Positions 33,640-43,954 of a stretch of DNA of 64,000 bases are shown one piece after another. The notes under the pieces are model-generated. The model searched no databases and was not told where the DNA came from. It saw only the letters and a list, made by a program, of their open reading frames with translations. This DNA comes from Paragyromitra xinjiangensis (taxonomy: Eukaryota > Ascomycota > Pezizomycetes > Pezizales > Discinaceae). The stretch is from positions 682,001-746,000 of the forward strand of contig JBCAMK010000017.1 of assembly GCA_038503065.1 (NCBI GenBank). Direction: 5' to 3'. Position numbers and translations under genes: made by a program. Position 1 is the first letter of the stretch, and each line of letters starts with the position of its first letter.

Positions 33640-34391
33640 ATGTCAGGCCACCACCGCCCACAACAACCTCTCCCATCTCGCTCTACCCGCCCCTCCCCTA
33701 GCATGCCACCAACTATGCAAACCCGCTCCTCCATCGCCCGCTCCACCCTCTCCCCAGACATCACCCGCACAACCCGGCGCTCAGTCCGTCCTGACCGCAC
33801 CGTTTCCCCGCACCCCTCCCGTCCTCGTCCCAGCAGGTCTCGTAACGCCAGTTCGACCGTCCGTATGGCTGCAGAATCACTCATAGACCTAACAGAATCA
33901 TCCCCCACTCGCTACCACGATACCACACCCCAAGGGGACGACTGGCACCACATGAAGCGCCGACGAACCTCCCCCTCTGGAGCTATCGACGAAGTCGACC
34001 TAACAGACCTAGGCGAAAGCGAAGAGGAGGCTGCAAGACGGAAGGCAAGGGAGGAACTACTCAAGACGCAGCAGGCAGCAAGGAAGGATGAGAAGAGGAA
34101 GGTGGCGGGATTCACCTGTGTGATCTGTATGGAGGATGAACCAACAGACTTGGCGGTCACACCTTGTGGTACTACCCACTCCCTCAAGGTGTAGTTCTAG
34201 GGTGCTGATTTAGAATAGGACATATGTTCTGCCATCTCTGTCTCCATGGTGCTATCAAGGCTTCTGCATCACCGTCTAATAAACTCCATGGACGGTGTCC
34301 AGTCTGTCGTGGTAAGGTCTCACTCAAGGATGTGATACCGATGGAATTCCAGATCATGTCCAAGTCACAAGGAAAGCAGAAAGCTGTATAA
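33640..34391 (+). CDS. RING-finger protein with SUMO-interacting-like motifs, candidate SUMO-targeted ubiquitin ligase
   Basis: Exons 33640-34168 and 34219-34391 (50-bp intron, GTACTA..TAG) give 233 aa. The intron falls between Cys and Gly of the RING and is needed to complete it: CVICMEDEPTDLAVTPC, then GHMFCHLC, then GRCPVCRGK, a C3HC4 arrangement. The N-terminal half is Arg/Ser/Pro-rich and disordered. Two hydrophobic-acidic motifs stand out: ESLIDLTESS at about residue 81 and DEVDLTDLGESEEE at about 116. These match the V/I-D-L-T pattern of SUMO-interacting motifs. A C-terminal RING plus N-terminal SIMs is the layout of Slx8/Rfp/RNF4 ligases, which ubiquitinate SUMOylated nuclear proteins. 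I chose ATG 33640 for its better context. An in-frame ATG at 33547 would add 31 residues of leader-like sequence. Confidence 0.85.
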
Positions 34392-36263
34392 AGATCACCA
34401 AGGAGACACCGTCAGGAAGACATCCTCCCTTGACAAACAGGGGGTTTGAGGGAGACAGAGTTGGGAGTTAGACGCAGCTCCTATATAAATTTATACACTG
34501 CGTACTATATACAAGGAAAGAAAACCAGTTGGGGGGTTTGGCGTCTTTTTTTTTCTTATTTATTTTTTTCCGGACTGCTGGGCTTGGTGGGGTTGGGCTG
34601 ATACAGGATCAGGGCATGGTTAAAGCGGAGTTTTGTAGTCTTAGTATTAGTTTTAGTTGGATCTTTCTTTTTTTTATTACTCTGGTGTGAGTAAGCTTAA
34701 AGTCTATCGAGCTTTGTCTCCTTTGTTTATTAATCGAGGTCATGGTGGTATTGAGTTATTGGGATAATATTCTTTCCTGAGTGGGGTGGATTTTGTGGCA
34801 TGAGCTGAGACCGTGGGCGGGTTCTTTGCTATGGCTGTATTTGTTCGTAATGACTCATCCGATTGTGGGCTACTTGGCGGGGTATGCAGGTTATTTTATC
34901 AAATGAGGCTCTTGCGTTTTCTATCATCTGATACGAGTTGAGGGTAGACTCGTTCCCACTACACAGCAGGCAGCGTGAGGGACTGGGCGTGAGACTACAT
35001 ATAGGTTAAAGCTATACACCCTGGTACAGATCCCAGCATAACCATCCCTACTCCACTTAGGCCACGAGACCTTGATGGGGGTGTCTTCTAACTTGTTCGT
35101 GGGCTGTTTTTTAGGCGTGTGGTATGGCGTTGTTTATGTTGCATACATGTAGTATTGGGATTTCTTGATGGCTATATGCAAGGATAAGGTGGGTGTGGTC
35201 TTGTTCTTAGGCTGTGCTATTGGAGATTTCTATCTACGCGGTACATAGCAAGCTGGTGGGGCTGGGTATGAGACTATGCAGAAGAACGTGTCTGCCTGCT
35301 CAAGGCAAGGGTTAAGCAAACACACACGCTGATTTTGTAATTTTAGGAAGTATGAACTAGGACAAGATAGTATAAATGGATACGGGTACAGATGCGGGGT
35401 GCGAAGCATTATTGTTATCCATCTGTGCGTATTTATAATCATTGAATATCACTCGACCCATTTTAGAAGCCCGACGCTATGAATAATAGAGCGAGACTTG
35501 ATCGATTGAAGGACGGCTCCAGTAAAGGTCCAAATATATAGATTCTTTGCTCCCAGCCCGTGCTTGCTAGAACCTTCTACTTCGTTCTACAGTCTGAGTC
35601 TGGGCTCGTCTCCTAAGAGACCGTTTCACGAGATTAGGAAGCAATCTCTAACACCCGAATCATTGAATAAGCGTTGCTAAGGAGTATGAGGAATCCTAGG
35701 GCGACGGAAGAAGAGTTGTATGAGTTTTGTGGGATCCTTTAAGAATTTTCATCACCCAGCTACTACAGCAGCTGGAGACTAGTTGTAGTGGTAGGTGTGT
35801 TGGGGCTTGGTAGGTTATTAACGGTAGCTTCATCCCTTCTAGCATCGCACACCTTGAACTTCACCTTACAGTCTTGCCTCTAATTCACCTTCGCTTATCA
35901 CAACTTAATCATTACATTTCTGCTGACGATATAACTTTACAACCGTTGGCTACAAGAAAGAGCGAATAACTATGCACGAGACCCTAAAACTCCCAAGATA
36001 AAACTAGTGATAGGTTTTACTTGGTACGCGACTGGTCTGAGTAGGTCTAGGAAGATTTGTTAAATTGCCAAATTGCCAAAGATACGTGTAGACACTAGAG
36101 GGGAACTGAGTATGTTTTGCCCCTTCTTTCCTTCAATTTTTCGCGAACTATAGGCCATGCAAGGTAAACAAAAATGGTGATATGAAAGGAAAAAATACGC
36201 TACCCATACATACGCTCAATAGCCTAGGGATATTTAAAATGGGAACCTCGTGAAATCCCATTA
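34392..36263. other. Intergenic region, no supported gene
   Basis: 1.9 kb with T-rich tracts (34549-34568) and only short frames such as 35230-35442 (minus) without recognisable content. Two similar stretches, around 34978-35010 and 35258-35290, share a GGGCTGGGTATGAGACTA-like phrase, too weak to define a repeat. Confidence 0.4.
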
Positions 36264-37243
36264 CTATGTCTTTTCGATGTACTCTGTCAAGCACTTCAAA
36301 AGCCCGTGCATAGAGCTTTTTATCTCATGCCTCATCATCTGTTGATACGGATCTGTGGGGTCGAAAAGCTCTAGTCTTGGTGTCGTGGCCGTGTCCGAGG
36401 CGGTGTCATCCACAGCTATTGTACCAAAGGTAGACAAGGGTTTAATGATTGGGGTGGGATATTCGAAGGAGGCTTTAGTGCCTGTTACCTGTTGAGATTG
36501 TGCTGGGACTGATTTCGCTTTGGGCCCTAGTAAATCGCTTAGGTATATTTTTCTTCCTTCCGCATTGCCATCCGTATTCAGGGCCTGTGATCTATGCTTA
36601 TCGGTGTCAAGGTTGCTGGAATGAGGCACCTTATCACCCTTCTTTGGTTCATTCGCTTCCCCCTCTCCATCTACCCCTCTCCATTCTCTCTCTAGCATAT
36701 TTTCCTCTGGCACCTGCTCTCCTTTTGGGTTTCTCCCTTGCCTTGCTTTGACAGGTCCTTCCTGTTCCTCCTGTCCCATGCCCTTCCCCGCTTCAGAATC
36801 TTCTTTCATTTTTGGCGTTATCTGAGGACTAGAAGGTTTTACTGGCTCCGCCGGGACAGCAACAGTTTTGTATTCGGCGGGGATTGCCGAGCTGTTGAAT
36901 TGGATTTTTTCATCGGAACCGAACTGCAATATTCTGCTGATTCTTCTCGCAATAGTAACGAGTAGGCTTTTATATACGTTCCAGGTTCCAGCCTTGCTAT
37001 AAAGCCACGCGCCCGAAGACCTGATAAGAATATTTCCGTTGATGTCATGCTGTGAGAGCGACTGAAGAGAACATGCCTTCGGCACGACAATGGCGTGCCA
37101 GGCTCTAGGTTCAGTTTGCTCAAAGGTGATAATCCTCACTTCTTGGCCGAAAAGCCATTGACATTCATCTGGCAGATGTAAGATACAAAACTAGGTAAGC
37201 TGTGGAGTGCTCAATCACCTAATATCTGTTCACGATATTCCAT
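36264..37243 (-). CDS. Paralogous family copy A (unknown function)
   Basis: The 25-nt exon 1, 37243-37219 (MEYREQIL), a 50-bp intron and exon 2, 37168-36264, give 309 aa. The N-terminal module is DECQWLFGQEVRIITF, then AWHAIVVPKACSLQSLSQHD, NGNILI, and a helix with ARRISRIL. The middle (about residues 120-210) is Glu/Lys/Gly-rich and variable. The C-terminus carries the second conserved module: LFDPTDPYQQMMRHEIKSSM, then a short amphipathic helix (LLKCLTEYIEK). There is no signal peptide, membrane segment or catalytic motif. The short first exon is supported because all five copies have it with the same phase (after the first base of a Glu/Asp codon). The family is unknown to me. Confidence 0.75.
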
Positions 37244-38124
37244 TTTAAAGTAGGATACTTAAACGGTATTTACGGGAGTTGTTTGATCCGTAGGTGGAGG
37301 GAAAGGATATCGTTGCTTGGCTCTATCAACAGAAAACAGGGAGGACGCCCAAGCTTATATGCAAGAAATGCTATACTGCGGGTGTTAAACTCCTCATTCG
37401 CTCTCCGATCACGTCTGAGACGTGGCAACATCACACAAAGTTCCCATCCATGCGCCCGCTTGACGCCCGTTATTCCGACGAGTGATGTTGTGCCGTAAAT
37501 TTTCTTAGTGTGGGTGCCAGAGGCGAGGTAGGGGCTAAATAGCTATCTCCGCATCGATTCGCCCACTACTTATGATCGAGATACCGTGTATGCGTGCATT
37601 TTTCACCCTAAGCAAAGCGACGTGTAGTTTCCCATTCCTATTGATCTAAAATAACCATAACTGCCGACGTTAATTCTCACGCAACCTATCTGGATTTTTA
37701 CATTCCCAATAAAATATTTGGATCACAAATGATCACTCGTTCTTTCCCACCTCTTCCGTGTTGGAGATACTACGTAGTAGTATCGGCTTCCTAAACAGGT
37801 TTCCCTTCGTGCCTCCACTGTTTCAGTTGTTTCATAGGTTCATGTTTATTTGGCGGGTATTCGGGCTATGCAGAACTGCTCTGGGAGACCGGCCAGTCAT
37901 TTGGTGGAGCTCTTTCTATTGGTCAGATACTTGTATATATACAGAGGCTTTCGCCTCTAGCATAGCAAGTAACCTCGCTATCTATTACACACTCGAGATT
38001 ATTCCTTCATTCCGCCATCGCCTATAAATCACATGCCGTATAGCGATTACAGTTCTAAAGGAAGAAGAACCAAAAAGCTTCCATAAAGGTCAATAGCCAA
38101 AGAAAATTTTGGCCCTACGAATTC
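37244..38124. other. Intergenic between family copies A and B
   Basis: 880 bp. A short plus-strand frame at 37294-37485 contains a C-x2-C pair (KLICKKCYTAGVKLL) but nothing else recognisable. It overlaps the likely promoter of copy A. No repeat is evident. Confidence 0.35.
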
Positions 38125-39138
38125 TTACGAAATGCCCTCAACATGCTCTGCCAAACACTTTAAAAGGTCACGCATAGCAAATTTTATCTCATCTCTCACC
38201 ATCTGTTGATCGGTGCCAACGGGGTCAAAATGGTCTAGTCTCGGCACTGTGGTAGTTTCAGAGTCAGAGTTAGAGTCTGTGAATTCAATTTCAGAACCTG
38301 AGGTGGCGTATTCAGAGGAGGTTTTGATAGTTGGCTGTTGGGATGAGGATGAGGACGAGGACGAGCGCCTCCTGTCCGAGACCGGCAAAAGGCTCTTTCG
38401 TGTCTTAGTCTTGCTGCTCGCAGTTGAAGTACCAGGGTTAATGCCGGCTTCGCGAGCAGAGGTAGTAGTCGGGCCTGAAGCTTTCATAGGAGAGGATAGG
38501 TTGTCGGCATTTGGAACCTCCGGTTCATACTCTTCCCAATGGGGTCGACCTGACGGCCCGGGCGCCCATCGCCAAGTAGATTGCTTCTCTACTTTACCTC
38601 CCTTCTCCTTCCCCTTCGGCGTCTCTTTCGTTTTCATCTGAATAGATTTTTCCTGCTCATTGCCTTTCTGCTCCCCAATACTTTCTCCTAGTACTGGATC
38701 TGTTTGGGTACTACTAGACACAGCAGTGGTCTTTGTTGATTCAATTGTAATCGGGGCATCGCATTTGGGGATTTCCGATTCTTCGATAAAAAACGATCCA
38801 TCGGAATTGGTTCGCAAGATTTGGCCAATCCTATCCCCGATTTTCTGATGAAGGTTATAGATAGCATCCTCGCTAGCACAACTACCACCACTCGATCCTT
38901 GTATGAGGATTTCCTCATTGATGTCGCATTGTGCTAGTGAAGTGAGAGAGAACTGTTTTGGCACAACGACGGCATGCCAGCTCTTGCTTGACTGGCCATT
39001 TGGAAGTCTGAGCTTAAATGTGAGGATCTTTACTTCTTGGTTAAATAACCATCGGCAGTCCTCTAGCAGATTGTTAGAATGAGATTTCAAACTGTAGAGG
39101 TAGGTTTAGCTACCTAAGAGGTGCTCAGTAATGTCCAT
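38125..39138 (-). CDS. Paralogous family copy B (unknown function)
   Basis: Exon 1, 39138-39114 (MDITEHLL), a 51-bp intron and exon 2, 39062-38125, give 320 aa. The N-terminal module reads EDCRWLFNQEVKILTF, then SWHAVVVPKQFSLTSLAQCD, EEILIQGSS, and a helix with GDRIGQIL and a DGSFFIEESEIP strand. The middle is Lys/Glu- then Ser-rich, including a run of eight serines near residue 245. The C-terminus is HFDPVGTDQQMVRDEIKFAM plus LLKCLAEHVEG, matching copies A and C. An in-frame ATG at 39090 inside the intron would give an alternative start (MKSHSNNLLEDC) without splicing. The conserved exon 1 in the paralogues favours the spliced form. Function unknown. It probably arose by duplication with A and C. 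Confidence 0.75.
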
Positions 39139-40035
39139 GCTGAGGTATACGTGAACTGCTATCACCCGATCAACGATAAAGCTCGTAGTAAAAGACCAGG
39201 GTCTCTAGTTCTTTCTGTGATTAAGGACGAAGGGCGGTTGTTGCGGCGGGAGGATCGATGTGAATCTGCCAGGGTGGGTGCAGGGATTTGCTACCTAGAA
39301 CTGGTGTTACCTTATCCCCGCAGGCGAAGAGTAGTAGGTAATATAGGGTAACTTCAGGCCTCCTACAACATGAACAGCTACCAATGAGAGCAGCAGGAAA
39401 CCTCAAGTCACCCCCTATCAGAGTACCAAAAATTGATGGAAATTTAATAAACCAGCGATTTAATCTAGAAAAATGTCACCATCTATCCAGTATCAATTCC
39501 TAATAATAGCACGTTATTATGTACGAGGAGTGGCTGGACAGTTGACAAAGGATGGGTTTGCTTAGTTGATTTCTACTTAACCGTGCCATGGCTCCAGAGG
39601 TCTAGCTATTGGATAGGTTTTGGTGGCACCTGCGGGTGGTTTTACTAGAGGCTCCTGTGCTGCTGGGGTTGGGCGGGGCGTGGGATGAATACTCATAAAG
39701 GGTCTATCCTTTCCAGGAAATCTTTTTAGTATTTTCGGAATAAACTCATTATAAAAAAATTAAGCGGAACTTCTTTATTACTTGGCATTAATAATGCGAC
39801 TACGAGCAACTAAATACTACTCACTGTCTTGGGGTCCTATATAGTCGCTAGCAGGGATTCACGAAAACCTAGTCTATGAATCAGCCATAGAGGCGATATC
39901 ATCTAATAGCGTCGAGATATTTTATATAGAAGGGTAGTGGGGATTCTTAATATTGGCTTATAGCATAACAAGAAAAAAGTAATTTACAGTAACAAATCCA
40001 AAGCAATCCCAACAGAACCCCCACCATAATTACCA
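39139..40035. other. Intergenic, nothing supported
   Basis: About 900 bp between family copy B and the TPR-protein gene. Only short frames, no recognisable element. Confidence 0.4.
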
Positions 40036-41307
40036 CTACAGCGTCTTCGTAGCTCTAATACCCTCCAGCACCCTCACCGCCTCTTCCCACTTCTCCGGAC
40101 TCTCCTCCTCCACCACCACCTCCCTCTTACCCTTCCCAAAAAGCCCACCCCACCCTTTTTTCTCCTCCTTCCCACCCTCCTCCTTCATCAACGCCACCAT
40201 AGCACTCAAATTCCTCCCCACAACAATCGCACACTCCTTACATCTCCCACGCACATCCGCCAACTCCACACTCCTCTCGAACGCCTCCCGACTCCACGCC
40301 ACCCCCTCCCTCTGTTGCCCCATCGCAAACAACACCTCCCCAATATACGTCATCGTCGCCGCCTCCGCACACGGATCCCCAACCGCCTCCGCCGCTTCAA
40401 CGCTCTCCGGATCTGCCGGCGGCCCCGCACTACGCCTCGCCGCCAACACTCGCGTAAACAAATCCAGCGCTAACTCCGCACGCCCAAACCGCGCATGAAA
40501 CACCCCCAACTCCGTCAGCGCCTTCAGCAACAACGCCGTATTCTCCCCCGACCCAGGCGGCGGGAGATTATCCAAGCTACGAGACGGCACAGCAAACGTC
40601 ACTGCAGCCTCAAGCGCCTGTTGAGCTGCCCCCAGCTCCTGTTCAAACTCCGCAATCTTCGCGACGCGGAGCGCTGCAGCAACTTTAACAGGCGCCCATT
40701 GAGCGCCATCATACGGAGAGGCGATAATGCTCTCCCAAGCGGCCCGAGCGGCTTTATGGTCGTTGTTGAGCTCTTCGAGTTCGGCGAGAAGCTTCAGAGC
40801 ACTAAGGTACCCGGATATCCATGCTGGGTTTTTGGAAGGTGCTGCTTCAAGGTCTGAGACAACATCGCGGAGGGTTTCGATTGCTGCGGTTCGATTTTGT
40901 GTCCATTTTGTGATAGTGCGTGAAAGGGCGATGCCGCCACGGGCTTTGAAGGGAAGGGCGGAGGGGGTTGGGTTTTCGTGTTCGGTGGTGAAGAGGGCGG
41001 CAGTTATGAGGATGGTGCCGGTGACGAGGAGGGCTGTGTACCCGTAGAGGATTATGCGTGCGGCGATGAGGGACTCGCGCCAGAGGTAGGCTTTGGTTCG
41101 GGCGGATATGAAGCGGCGGGTTGGAGGGTGGAGAGTGGGACGGGGGTGGGGGATGGGGGGGAGGGGGGGGCGGAGGGGGGGGGGGAGGCGTGGGCGGGAC
41201 GGGTGCAGGGTGAAGGTACGGGTTGGGTGGAGGAGGAGGGGGCTGTGGGGGGAGGGACGGAGGAGGGGGAAGGCTAGTGGGCGTATTCGGGATGCTCGGG
41301 AAGCCAT
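40036..41307 (-). CDS. Mitochondrial inner-membrane TPR protein, Mgr3-like
   Basis: A single exon of 423 aa. The first 70 residues are Arg/Pro/His-rich without acidic residues, a strong mitochondrial presequence (RPLAFPLLRPSPHS, RRFISARTK). One membrane segment follows at about 84-106 (ARIILYGYTALLVTGTILIT). The remainder is helical with TPR-like pairs (AAWESIIASPYDGAQW, KALTELGVFHARFGRAELAL, MTYIGEVLFAMGQQREGVAW). This order of presequence, single TM and TPRs resembles yeast Mgr3, an adaptor of the i-AAA protease Yme1, and related fungal proteins. That identification is by architecture only. The coding strand is very GC-rich with long C/G runs at its 5' end (41150-41190), unlike its AT-rich surroundings. 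It lies between family copies B and C on the same strand. Confidence 0.75.
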   Translation of the reverse strand: MASRASRIRPLAFPLLRPSPHSPLLLHPTRTFTLHPSRPRLPPPLRPPLPPIPHPRPTLHPPTRRFISARTKAYLWRESLIAARIILYGYTALLVTGTILITAALFTTEHENPTPSALPFKARGGIALSRTITKWTQNRTAAIETLRDVVSDLEAAPSKNPAWISGYLSALKLLAELEELNNDHKAARAAWESIIASPYDGAQWAPVKVAAALRVAKIAEFEQELGAAQQALEAAVTFAVPSRSLDNLPPPGSGENTALLLKALTELGVFHARFGRAELALDLFTRVLAARRSAGPPADPESVEAAEAVGDPCAEAATMTYIGEVLFAMGQQREGVAWSREAFERSVELADVRGRCKECAIVVGRNLSAMVALMKEEGGKEEKKGWGGLFGKGKREVVVEEESPEKWEEAVRVLEGIRATKTL

Positions 41308-42324
41308 TGGCCCGATCTGAGTGGTGGTTGCTGCTGAAATGTTGGGATTCGAGGATTGGAGATGGAGTCCGAAGTCATCTCAATGATTATCTTATCGCCC
41401 CGCCATGCAGCAGAGCCTCAGTTTAATGTTAAGCGAACCAATGGGGGTAGATTGCAGGGATGAATACTCTACTGTATCGTATACCCTATAGATAGCAGGA
41501 GGGTATCGTGTGAATAGGGCTTGATCCAAATGGCATCTCCAGTCTCGATCGCATGGTAGGGTAGAGTATATCATACTGCAGTCTCAGCCTGGCCCCATCC
41601 GTTATCCCTGAGTTTATACGATATACTAAAATAATTCGCTATCTTCGAAATCTCTACAGCAAGGGTAAGCGAAGGAGGCTCTGCAATTTTGGAGTTACAA
41701 TTGGTGTTTACTTGAATAACTGCACGTTACTCCACAGATGTGGGCAAAGTGGCAGCCAAAACGACCAATAAATCCATCAATCTACCCTCACTTCCCTTCC
41801 ACGTGTATTTCGGAGATAGCGAATTTACTTGGAATATGCGGAATCCCGTATCTCGATCATAGGGGTATTTAAGTAAAATCTTGAGTTCCGAGAATTACTC
41901 GGCTCGGCAGGACTCTACCATGCTGCCGTCGCTCCCTTCGCTTACTGTTTCATTGCTGGAGCGAAAAAAACACCGCAAACGACTCCGAGCTGTACCAACA
42001 TGTGGGTTCCGTCACCGCCCGGCAAGAAAACAAGTAGCTTATCGCACCTTGGAGAAGGGGAAGATATACGCAGATACAGCAGAATCAATGCTTAAGCTGG
42101 CACCGATGTATGCGAATTAAGGATGAAACTCAGACCCTTTTAGCCCTAGCGCACAAGTCACAGATAATCACTCGCTCATTTTTTAAGTCAGAAAAGTTAA
42201 TCATAAATCTCATCCCACATAAACAAAGCAACCCTAGAAACATGGGTTATGGATGAAGAAATTATAGATACCATCATTCATAGCCAAAGAGACCCCTGAA
42301 ACATAGTTTCTCGAATATTCCTTA
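41308..42324. other. Intergenic, nothing supported
   Basis: About 1 kb. It includes the promoter of the TPR gene and the 3' flank of copy C. A plus-strand frame at 41881-42120 is basic but has no recognisable domain. The phrase ATAGCCAAAGAG near 42278 recurs in the 3' flank of copy B (ATAGCCAAAGAA near 38092). Confidence 0.35.
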
Positions 42325-43383
42325 CTAAATCCCCTCCATGTGCTCTACAAAACTCTTCAAAAACCCGCTCATAGTAGCCTTTATCTCACTCCGCATTGCC
42401 TGCTGATACGAGCTTGTAGGATCAATAGGTTCGGGTTCGGGCATCGTGGTTGTATCCGAGTCAGTGTCACTCACAACTGAAGTTCCAGGGGTAAAGACGG
42501 CTTCGGGACTGGAGGCAGCGTATTGAGTGGAGTAGTTTTCGATGGTTGGCTGATCTGATGACAGCCTCTTTTTATTGTAGGCTGATAGGGGGTCCGCATG
42601 AAAAGGTTGTGTTTCGGAGGAGACTGCTTGATATTGAACAGTAGTATCTGGTAATATTGGAAGTGACGAACTCTCCTTGGGAGGGGGTATATCATTGTCA
42701 TCTGAAGTCTCCGATTCATATTCTTCGGAAGAAAGGTCATTTGGCGGCTTTTGTGCAACCCTCCTAACAGATTGTCCACCCATCCTAACCCCCTTCCCCT
42801 TTGATGCCCTCCTTGTCCTTATCTTTTTCGTTCCCATCTTGGAGGGCCCTCCTCCTTCTTCGCTCCTCTCTACATTATCACTCTCTTTCAAATTTGGCGC
42901 TGTCTGAGTACTAACCGATACGGCGCAAGTCTCAGGCGGTTCGATCGGAATCGGAATATTATCATCGATATTGCACTCCACAGGTATTGCTGCGTCATCA
43001 ACCTGAAACTTTCCATCGGAACCAGCCTGTAAGATCTGAGCAATCCTAGTTCCAATTGCGGCGTACAGGCTTTCAATGGCACCCCCGCCGGTTGTCATCT
43101 TGAAGAAACCTTGCCACTGTGAATTAATATCCCAAATTTTTTCTGAACATGTGACTTTGAAAAGGATTTTGTCATTGATATCGCACTGCGCCAGTGATTT
43201 GATAGAACAAGCTTTCGGTACGACAATAGCGTGCCATATTTTGTCGTGCAGGAAAGTGATGATGTTCACTTCTTGGTCGAAAAGCCATCGACAATTTTCT
43301 AGCGGAGAGTTAGAGTGAGATGTCGAGTATTGCTAAGTTGAGAAGAGGACTTGATTACCTAGTAACTGCTTGCGAGTGCTCAT
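42325..43383 (-). CDS. Paralogous family copy C (unknown function)
   Basis: Exon 1, 43383-43359 (MSTRKQLL), a 60-bp intron (GTAATC..TAG, branch TCTAAC) and exon 2, 43298-42325, give 332 aa. The N-terminal module is ENCRWLFDQEVNIITF, then IWHAIVVPKACSIKSLAQCD, NDKILF, and a helix with GTRIAQIL, then DGKFQVDDAAIPVEC. An extra Trp/Gly-rich insert of about 15 residues sits before the helix. The middle is basic then Ser/Pro/Glu-rich. The C-terminal module is PIDPTSSYQQAMRSEIKATM, then a helix (FLKSFVEHMEG). Of the five copies this one has the longest intact frame and clear splice signals, so it is a good reference for the family. No known domain, signal peptide or membrane segment is visible. Confidence 0.75.
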
Positions 43384-43954
43384 GCTTGAGAGGTACGAAT
43401 TGCTGTTGCTTGTATGAGTGATGAATCAGTTGCCGAAGGCCTTTAGTTCCTGTTGCGATACGCTCAATAGTAGATGATGCATTGAGTAGAGGTGGGGTTA
43501 GCACCTTCTGCTATTTAATATAGTGGCGGCCTAAAGATCTCAAGATCCGTTACTTTCGACAAGATGGAAAAAGCATGGAAAAGTACGAAAATACTGCATC
43601 ACAATAATGACTTTTATTCTAAATTACCTTATGAATCTGTGTCCTAAACTCTCTAGATCCCCTTTCCCTGTAGGGTTAGAAAATTTGTATCTATATCACA
43701 CCTCTTTGTTTCACAAAGTGCAGTTCTGGTCTGAGGCACATGGTGGTTATGATGGGACGGAGAAAGCCGCATCAGCCTCACCAATATTTAGTTCCAGCCA
43801 CACTCACTTCTTCAACCTCCAGCCAACCAGCCACGAAAACAACGCCATCCCCCAGCTTCTCGTTTCTGGCGAAAAACACCCAAGATCTCTAGAACCGCGA
43901 CGGTCCAGTTGAGATTCACCTATTTCCCTCCCGCCCACGCACCACCTTTTCCAA
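43384..43954. other. Divergent intergenic region between family copy C and NUP192
   Basis: 570 bp holding both promoters. A frame at 43607-43912 has no recognisable content and lies where the NUP192 leader is expected. Confidence 0.4.

Noticed and set aside
37294..37485. Plus-strand frame with a C-x2-C pair upstream of family copy A
   Set aside because: Only one Cys pair and no partner motif. It lies in the promoter of copy A, so it is probably chance.
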